Part shown: one piece after another, positions 39,619-44,803 of the stretch
Position numbering within the stretch: the first letter of the stretch is position 1
How the letters are laid out: each line of letters opens with the position of its first letter
DNA from: Lacrimispora saccharolytica
Lineage (GTDB): Bacteria > Bacillota > Clostridia > Lachnospirales > Lachnospiraceae
Reading direction: 5' to 3'
NCBI GenBank assembly: GCA_016899975.1
Contig: JACJJN010000027.1
Span: 1-44,803 of the forward strand
Length of the DNA stretch: 44,803 nt
The notes under the pieces: model-generated
The model's input: the letters and a program-made list of their open reading frames with translations, nothing else
Told to the model about the DNA's origin: nothing
Database searches by the model: none
Program-made: the position numbers and the translations under genes

Positions 39619-41079
39619 ATTAAAACAGGATTTGATAACGAAAAGTATTTGAAAATGCAGTCAGAACACATTCGTGAAAGAATCAACCAGTTTGACAATA
39701 AACTGTATCTGGAATTTGGCGGAAAGCTTTTTGACGATTACCATGCTTCCAGAGTTCTTCCGGGATTTGCTCCTGACAGTAAACTGCGCATGCTGATGCA
39801 GCTTGCGGACCAGGCGGAGATCGTCATCGCCATCAGCGCAGATGCGATTGAAAAGAACAAGGTCCGCGGTGATCTCGGCATCACCTACGACAGCGACGTC
39901 CTTCGTCTCATCGACGAATTCCGCGGAAAAGGCCTCTATGTGGGAAGTGTCGTGATCACACAGTTCTCCGGCCAGCACAGCGCTGCCATGTTTAAAAAGA
40001 GACTGGAAAACCTGGGAATCAAAGTATATATCCTCTATTACATCCCGGGCTATCCGGGCAATATCCCTCTGATCGTCAGCGACGAAGGATACGGCAAAAA
40101 TGACTATATCGAGACAACCAGACCTCTGGTTGTGGTGACCGCCCCGGGACCGGGAAGCGGAAAAATGGCCACCTGTCTTTCCCAGCTCTACCATGAGCAT
40201 AAACGCGGAGTAAACGCTGGATATGCGAAGTTCGAAACCTTCCCAATCTGGAACCTTCCGCTGAAACACCCGGTCAATCTTGCCTATGAGGCAGCAACTG
40301 CCGATCTGAATGATATCAACATGATCGACCCGTTCCACCTGGAAGCATATGGAAAGACCACGGTCAACTACAACCGTGATGTGGAAATCTTCCCCGTTCT
40401 CAATGCAATCTTCGAGCAGATTTTCGGGCAGAGTCCCTACAAATCTCCGACAGATATGGGCGTCAACATGGCTGGAAACTGTATCATCGATGATGAAGTC
40501 TGCCGTGAAGCTTCCCGCCAGGAAATCATCCGCCGCTATTATCAGGCGGTGGACGGCATTGCGGACGGCTCCCGCAGTGAGGAAGAAGCATTCAAAATCG
40601 AGCTTCTGATGAAACAGGAACATATCACTTCCACTGACCGCAGCACCGTTTCCCCCGCGCTTGTGCGTGCCGAAACAACCGGAGCCCCTGCTGCAGCGAT
40701 GGAACTTCCTAACGGAAAAGTGATCACAGGAAAAACCGGAGATTTGCTGGGTGCCTGCGCAGCCCTTCTGCTGAATGCGCTGAAAGAGCTCGCCGGCATC
40801 GACCATGATAAACACATCATTGCTCCGACAGCTATCGAACCGATCCAGATACTGAAGACCAAATATCTCGGCAGCAAGAATCCGCGCCTCCACACCGACG
40901 AAATTCTGATCGCGCTTTCTGCGACAGCCGCAGAAAGTGAAGACGCGAAACTGGCTCTGGCGCAGCTTCCTCAGCTTCACGGATGCCAGGTTCACTCCTC
41001 TGTCATGCTCTCGGAAGTGGACAGAAAAACCTTCCAGAGACTGGGCTGCGATGTGACCTGTGAACCTAAATTTCAGTGA
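39619..41079 (+). CDS. DUF1846-family protein, apparent ATT start
   Basis: 486 residues counted from ATT at 39619. DUF1846 proteins are conserved in Firmicutes, with structural similarity to nucleotide/folate-binding folds but no settled function. Here LYLEFGGKLFDDYHASRVLPGF, DLGITYDSDVLRLID, VVTAPGPGSGKMATCLSQLY and FPIWNLPLKHPVNLAYEAATADL are clear family signatures. The conserved N-terminus KTGFDNEKYLKMQSEH begins immediately after ATT, which lies 9 nt after AAAGGAG (39603-39609). The first in-frame ATG (39649) would remove ten conserved residues and has no ribosome site. Own promoter upstream, strong terminator downstream. Confidence 0.92.
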   Translation: MKTGFDNEKYLKMQSEHIRERINQFDNKLYLEFGGKLFDDYHASRVLPGFAPDSKLRMLMQLADQAEIVIAISADAIEKNKVRGDLGITYDSDVLRLIDEFRGKGLYVGSVVITQFSGQHSAAMFKKRLENLGIKVYILYYIPGYPGNIPLIVSDEGYGKNDYIETTRPLVVVTAPGPGSGKMATCLSQLYHEHKRGVNAGYAKFETFPIWNLPLKHPVNLAYEAATADLNDINMIDPFHLEAYGKTTVNYNRDVEIFPVLNAIFEQIFGQSPYKSPTDMGVNMAGNCIIDDEVCREASRQEIIRRYYQAVDGIADGSRSEEEAFKIELLMKQEHITSTDRSTVSPALVRAETTGAPAAAMELPNGKVITGKTGDLLGACAALLLNALKELAGIDHDKHIIAPTAIEPIQILKTKYLGSKNPRLHTDEILIALSATAAESEDAKLALAQLPQLHGCQVHSSVMLSEVDRKTFQRLGCDVTCEPKFQ

Positions 41080-41161
41080 GGGTTAAAGAGTCGAAGATAA
41101 GCGACTTTTTCTGAAAACGTACAAACGATCTTTCAAAAAGCGCATAAACGATTTTCAAAAA

Positions 41162-41221
41162 AAAAAGCGGGAGTGGCTTTCAACCGGCAAATCTGCCGGC
41201 CGAAAGCCACTCCCGCTTTTT
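41162..41221. terminator. Strong bidirectional terminator (DUF1846 gene and RpiB-like gene)
   Basis: A perfect 20-bp inverted repeat, 41162-41181 with 41202-41221, topped by a second small hairpin (CCGGCA/TGCCGG at 41184-41199). A and T runs at both ends serve both convergent genes; the RpiB-like stop codon touches it. Confidence 0.9.
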
Positions 41222-41865
41222 CAAACAAGCTCCAAAATCTTCCGAACTTCCCCTGCAATCTCCTCACACTTACAGTCCGCAAAGAAATACTCCTGAAAAT
41301 GCTCGCCTCCCAGAGCGCCTCTTACCAGTTCCGGATCAAGGTCTTTCAGAATATCTGTCAGCGGACGATAAGCCGCTTTCCTCACTTCATCCAGGATCCT
41401 TTTATTTTTCTGCATAAATGGCCCACGTTCTTTCGGATATCCCTGTCCGCTCTCCTCGCAGAAAAGCTTTTCAAAAATATACTGAAGATTCAGCTCTCCG
41501 CCCCATCCAAAACCTTTTCCATATGGAATGGAAAGGGCATTTCCGTCGTTGATCTGAGCGAATGCGTAAGCATCCAGCGGATCCTCGGCAAGACCGCAGA
41601 TCACGCCTGGAAAGGAATTGCAGGCGAGCATCGCCCCTGCTCCTGATCCGCAGCCTGTGATCACATAATCCGCTGCGCCGGAGTTCAGAAGCACTGCCGC
41701 CAGGATTCCCACCTGCACATAGGTGGTCCGGCATTCATCCTCCGCTGAATACATCCCATAGTTGCGCACTTCATACCCCATCGGCTCCACAACTTTTTTC
41801 AGCACGCTGCAGATCATTTCGTTCTTTGCAGCCTGGCTGTTTTCATTGATCAATGCAATTCTCAT
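41221..41865 (-). CDS. RpiB/LacA/LacB-family sugar-phosphate isomerase
   Basis: 214 residues, somewhat longer than the ~150 residues of RpiB. The start MRIALINENSQAAKNE and the anion-binding loop DYVITGCGSGAGAMLACN with the catalytic-type Cys mark the family, followed by GLAEDPLDAYAFAQINDGNALS. It interconverts aldose and ketose phosphates (ribose-5-P, allose-6-P or galactose-6-P); the longer C-terminus places it in an uncharacterised subgroup. ATG 41865 follows a GGAGG site. Single gene, ending in the shared terminator. Confidence 0.85.
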   Translation of the reverse strand: MRIALINENSQAAKNEMICSVLKKVVEPMGYEVRNYGMYSAEDECRTTYVQVGILAAVLLNSGAADYVITGCGSGAGAMLACNSFPGVICGLAEDPLDAYAFAQINDGNALSIPYGKGFGWGGELNLQYIFEKLFCEESGQGYPKERGPFMQKNKRILDEVRKAAYRPLTDILKDLDPELVRGALGGEHFQEYFFADCKCEEIAGEVRKILELV

Positions 41866-41998
41866 ACTTTCTGTTTCCTCCTGATTCCAATCAGACGCCG
41901 CCGATTACTCTGCCTTCTCGCTCATCACATAGTTCCTTTCCACCGTATAGATTTTCCAGTTCTCTGTTCCTGTACACTTTTTGGAATGCCGGAAACCC

Positions 41999-42841
41999 TT
42001 ATAATTTCTCTTTAAAAAATTTCGTGATCTCCTGCCAGATCTCTCTCTGGAAGAACCGGAGATCCGCATGATCCGCTCCCTCAATCGCCAGCAGGGTCAC
42101 ATCGCATCCCACCTTTTCCAGCTCTTCATAGATCAACACTCCCTGGGAAAACGGCACGGTATGATCCTCTTCCCCATGAATGATCAGAAACGGCGGAGCG
42201 TCCTTTGTCACAAAGCTCACCGGACATGCCGCCAGCCCTTCCTCCTGATTTCTCATAACATTTTTCCCCATCAGCAGAGATTCCGGAGACGCCGCACACT
42301 GCTCCGCAGATTCATAATGGAAACCACGGAAATCCGTCGGCGGATACCACGGGCAGGCCGCCTGCACTTCACTGGAATATTCCAGGTATTCCCCAACATC
42401 GTAAACCGGATCTTTGGCAAGTGCCGCCATGCAGGTGAGATAACCGCCTGCGGATTCGCCCATCACACCGATCTTTTCCGCATTGATATGATATCTTCCC
42501 GCATGTGCTCTCAGATAACGGATTGCCGCCTTAACATCCTGCAGCTGCGCCGGGAACTGTGCCTCGTTGCTTGTACGGTACTGCACCGATGCTGCGACAA
42601 ACCCTTCCCGCGCCAGTCCGGAAAGATACGCCAGATGCGCGGATTTATCCATACTCTTCCATGCGCCTCCGCAGATCCACACGATACACGGATAATCCTT
42701 CGTGCTGTCCTCCGGATAAATCAGATCCATCTTCAGATCCTGCCGTGTATGTCCAAACCACGCATCCACCTGTGCGAAAGTAAGATTGGTTGTCACCGAA
42801 TACTGTGGTTCTCTTACCTCTACCTGAATTGTTTTCCTCAT
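41999..42841 (-). CDS. Alpha/beta hydrolase, esterase of the BD-FAE/carboxylesterase type
   Basis: 280 residues, no signal peptide. Oxyanion-hole region WICGGAW (HGGGW-like), nucleophile elbow GESAGG with Ser130, the acid in HGEEDHTVP and the His in GADHAD near the C-terminus. Such enzymes de-esterify acylated sugars or xylans, or act on small esters. ATG 42841 follows GGAGGG; the frame reads ten codons further up to 42871, overlapping the upstream gene. It is 26 nt downstream of a small unknown gene and likely co-transcribed with it. Confidence 0.88.
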   Translation of the reverse strand: MRKTIQVEVREPQYSVTTNLTFAQVDAWFGHTRQDLKMDLIYPEDSTKDYPCIVWICGGAWKSMDKSAHLAYLSGLAREGFVAASVQYRTSNEAQFPAQLQDVKAAIRYLRAHAGRYHINAEKIGVMGESAGGYLTCMAALAKDPVYDVGEYLEYSSEVQAACPWYPPTDFRGFHYESAEQCAASPESLLMGKNVMRNQEEGLAACPVSFVTKDAPPFLIIHGEEDHTVPFSQGVLIYEELEKVGCDVTLLAIEGADHADLRFFQREIWQEITKFFKEKL

Positions 42842-42867
42842 TGCTAACCCTCCATTCCCCTTCCGGA

Positions 42868-43125
42868 TCACTCATCAAAATTTGTCTCAAAAACACCTTC
42901 CGGCGTCCGCATCGTCAGGATTCCCAGATTGAATTCGTCGTCCATCACCGTAATATGATACTCAAAAATCACATCATCCTCAAATTTCGACAGAAGGACA
43001 TATTCTCCGTTCTCCTTGCCTTCAATCTGATCACAGATATCATCGTAGACATCCATTGCGGAAATTTCCCTCGGATACCCGGATTCCCGGATCTTTTTTT
43101 CAATCATTTCATATAATTCGTTCAT
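42868..43125 (-). CDS. Small acidic protein of unknown function
   Basis: 85 residues, acidic, no membrane segment or Cys. I do not recognise a family. It begins MNELYEMIEKKIRESGYP and ends in PEGVFETNFDE; the middle (EYVLLSKFEDDVIFEYHITV) predicts a small alpha/beta fold. ATG 43125 lies 5-6 nt after AAGGAAAGGGA. It directly precedes the esterase gene. Confidence 0.7.
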   Translation of the reverse strand: MNELYEMIEKKIRESGYPREISAMDVYDDICDQIEGKENGEYVLLSKFEDDVIFEYHITVMDDEFNLGILTMRTPEGVFETNFDE

Positions 43126-43240
43126 TCCATCCCTTCCTTTCTGTTCAGCTTCTTAGCTGCAGACTTTAACCTTAACATACCAGACAACCGGGAAACTTGC
43201 AAGCAGAAAAAGAGTGTGACCGTTCAACTGCCATACAAAA

Positions 43241-43282
43241 ACAGGGAACAGCTGAACCCTTACATTTTCAACCGTTCCCTGT
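43241..43282 (-). terminator. Intrinsic terminator of the Rpn gene
   Basis: ACAGGGAAC (43241-43249) pairs with GTTCCCTGT (43274-43282). On the minus strand the stem is followed directly by TTTTTGT. The loop is about 24 nt. Confidence 0.8.
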
Positions 43283-43306
43283 CATCCATTTTTGATCAAA
43301 TATTTT

Positions 43307-44188
43307 TTATTCTGCCGGACTCTCGCTTTCTGAAAGCCATTCCTGCACCTGTTCTACACTGACTTTCATCGCTTTCGCGATATCCTCCACAGCCATTCCT
43401 ATCTCAGCAAGGCTTTTCACCGTTTCTTTCTGAGATTCCAGTTTACCTTGTGCTATTCCCTGCGCCACTCCCTGTGCTATTCCTTGTTCTATTCCCTGCG
43501 CTATCCCATCTTCCATGCCTTCTCTATAGATCTTTTCAGATATTTCACACATTTCCTGATAACCTCCTTCTTCGCCTTTGAGATAATGTACCCTCTTTGA
43601 AAGATCACCGTGCGTCATGTCATTTGGATCTGCCGTCTTGAAATACTGCATCAGCTTTGCAGTTTCCGACCCATCATCTACAGCCGCATTCACATACAAA
43701 ATATGTTGTCCATCCTCATAAGGGATACTGGTATTTCCGAAATGTTTTTCCACAGGATATGTGGTATATCCAGCCTTCCACAAATCTGTCTCACTGATAT
43801 AGATGACGTATACATCCGGCAGCTCTGCATAGGTTTTCCCTTTTTCCAGATATTCGCTGTCGATCATTGCGCCGTAAAATCTGGTACGTCTGGCATGATC
43901 TATCGTATCGGCGCGTTGGATCTCCAGATTGTAAAGTTTCCCAGTCCCGTCCTCCGCCAGAATATCCAGAATCGCATCGTGCGAATGGATCTTAGAAATC
44001 CGATACTGAGACCGCACCTCCTTCACAACCAGGTCCTCGATCCCTGTCAGGATCCGCAGCACATACTGACAGGCCGGTATGTCATTCAATGCCACAGACA
44101 TAAACACATTGCTTAAAAGATTAAATTTTCTTGCTTCTTCCACACGTTTTTCATGGTTTGCGAGGGTTCGGACAGCGTCTCTGTCCAT
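43307..44188 (-). CDS. Rpn-family recombination-promoting nuclease / PD-(D/E)XK transposase-like protein
   Basis: 293 residues from ATG 44188. The PD-(D/E)XK core is seen as SHDAILDILAEDG followed by LYNLEIQR (Asp, then E-x-Q), then RTRFYGAMIDSEYL and VIYISETD. Rpn proteins cut DNA and promote recombination, and are often multicopy in gut Clostridia. Residues about 240-265 are imperfect IAQG/IEQG repeats (GIAQGIEQGIAQG), followed by a helical tail with EIGMAVEDIAKAMKVS. A perfect AAAGGAGG (44218-44211) lies 7 nt before an in-frame ATC (44203) but 22 nt before the ATG, so translation may begin at ATC, adding five residues. Confidence 0.85.
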   Translation of the reverse strand: MDRDAVRTLANHEKRVEEARKFNLLSNVFMSVALNDIPACQYVLRILTGIEDLVVKEVRSQYRISKIHSHDAILDILAEDGTGKLYNLEIQRADTIDHARRTRFYGAMIDSEYLEKGKTYAELPDVYVIYISETDLWKAGYTTYPVEKHFGNTSIPYEDGQHILYVNAAVDDGSETAKLMQYFKTADPNDMTHGDLSKRVHYLKGEEGGYQEMCEISEKIYREGMEDGIAQGIEQGIAQGVAQGIAQGKLESQKETVKSLAEIGMAVEDIAKAMKVSVEQVQEWLSESESPAE

Positions 44189-44317
44189 TTTTGTTTTTTG
44201 GATAATGATTCCTCCTTTCGGTTTTCTCCCACTCTCCGAAAGGTCCCAAAACCCATCCCTGTCATGTTTACATAATACCATCCCGACCTATTGATTGCAA
44301 GCGCATTTATTTTTGTC

Positions 44318-44686
44318 TTATTTCAGTCCTTTACACAACGGTATCAGACAAAGCAAAATGATAATTCCGACGATACCGATCACGATACCCAGAATCATGC
44401 TGCCCCACACCATGGAGAAACACATCCCGGCACCCAGGGCAAGAGCACCTACACCACCAATAACCGCTGTCAATACCGCTTTTCCCGTAATTTTAATCGG
44501 CTGTTTATGCTCCATTTTTCTCCATACAAATACTGTGATCAAGGCAAAAACAATACCTACACATCCAACGACAACTCCAGGTGTAAACGCATTCCATTCC
44601 GGAATCATTGCCATGCACATTCCCAAACCAAAAAACAGACAGCTGATAATCCCCAAAATCATCGCAACAAAACTACTCTTCTTCAT
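44318..44686 (-). CDS. Small four-helix membrane protein of unknown function
   Basis: 122 residues with four hydrophobic helices (about 5-30, 36-56, 70-90, 95-118), Gly-rich (GIVIGIVGII). The two halves look similar (FGLGMCMAMIPEW and LGAGMCFSMVWGS), suggesting an internal duplication. No specific family recognised. ATG 44686 follows AGAGGAGG 9 nt upstream. Confidence 0.75.
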   Translation of the reverse strand: MKKSSFVAMILGIISCLFFGLGMCMAMIPEWNAFTPGVVVGCVGIVFALITVFVWRKMEHKQPIKITGKAVLTAVIGGVGALALGAGMCFSMVWGSMILGIVIGIVGIIILLCLIPLCKGLK

Positions 44687-44803
44687 TTTTAGAGACCTCC
44701 TCTTTATTTCCTTTTCTTGTTTGTTACTAGTGGTGCATCCTTTTAGAATCAGTACTTTAACAATGTAGACTATTCTGTTATACTCTTTTAAAAAACGGTA
44801 TAG
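44687..44803. other. Upstream region of the membrane-protein gene; nothing firm seen
   Basis: AT-rich; several TATAAC/TTGTTA-like hexamers on the minus strand but none with good spacing. Confidence 0.4.

Noticed and set aside
43441-43506. CRISPR-like short tandem repeats
   Set aside because: They are in-frame IAQG/IEQG codon repeats within the Rpn protein, too short and without spacers.

Overview
The window looks like chromosomal DNA from an anaerobic, low-to-mid GC Gram-positive bacterium of the class Clostridia, most likely the family Lachnospiraceae (Blautia-like; the genus is a guess). Supporting signs are strong AGGAGG-type ribosome binding sites before almost every gene, a ZTP riboswitch in front of formate-tetrahydrofolate ligase, an oxygen-sensitive class III ribonucleotide reductase, DUF1846/DUF1292/Rpn-family genes common in gut Clostridia, and lipoproteins with Gram-positive style lipoboxes. 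No rRNA, tRNA, CRISPR array, prophage or intact transposon was seen.

Layout. 1-1220: the 5' part of a secreted cell-wall/choline-binding-like repeat protein, running off the window. 1374-2600: an EamA exporter bracketed by copies of a palindromic dispersed repeat. 2682-4568: fhs with promoter, ZTP riboswitch and attenuator. 4815-8857: a two-gene operon of cytoplasmic GH3 glycosidases. 8859-11827: a membrane-anchored C39-like peptidase and a VanR/VanS-type two-component system. 11930-16141: nrdD with a pair of NrdR-like boxes, dapF, and a class C beta-lactamase-fold hydrolase. 16240-17093: a decayed sugar-binding lipoprotein with a catabolite-repression site. 17154-18967: amtB-glnB preceded by a promoter and an early leader terminator. 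19089-21836: HAD hydrolase, a divergent AraC regulator, and a DUF1292 protein. 21948-22309: an internally deleted aromatic-acid-exporter pseudogene. 22435-23736: an FGGY sugar kinase. 23982-32143: a single-strand catabolic locus (ABC importer, agmatinase-type ureohydrolase, D-serine ammonia-lyase) with a MerR regulator and a PHP phosphoesterase upstream. 32221-34624: an AraC regulator divergent from a GH27 alpha-galactosidase. 34643-36001: DUF454 and DUF2284 genes among repeats. 36232-39474: a siderophore ABC operon whose first permease gene is 5'-truncated. 39619-44686: DUF1846 protein, RpiB-like isomerase, esterase, an unknown small protein, an Rpn nuclease and a small membrane protein.

How the genes fit together. 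Themes are carbohydrate use (two GH3, GH27, FGGY kinase, RpiB-like isomerase, CcpA-type site), nitrogen supply (AmtB/PII; a ureohydrolase and D-serine deaminase that would release urea and ammonia), one-carbon metabolism (fhs under ZTP control) and anaerobic DNA precursor synthesis. Genome decay is visible at three loci: the sugar-binding protein, the aromatic exporter and the siderophore permease. The most interesting points are the ABC-ureohydrolase-DsdA operon with a perfect MerR-type dyad, the apparent near-cognate start codons (ATT, ACG, ATC) at ideal distances from strong Shine-Dalgarno sequences, and two families of palindromic repeats, one of which lies inside the terminator loop of the two-component operon. 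All homology statements come from reading motifs; no database search was run.
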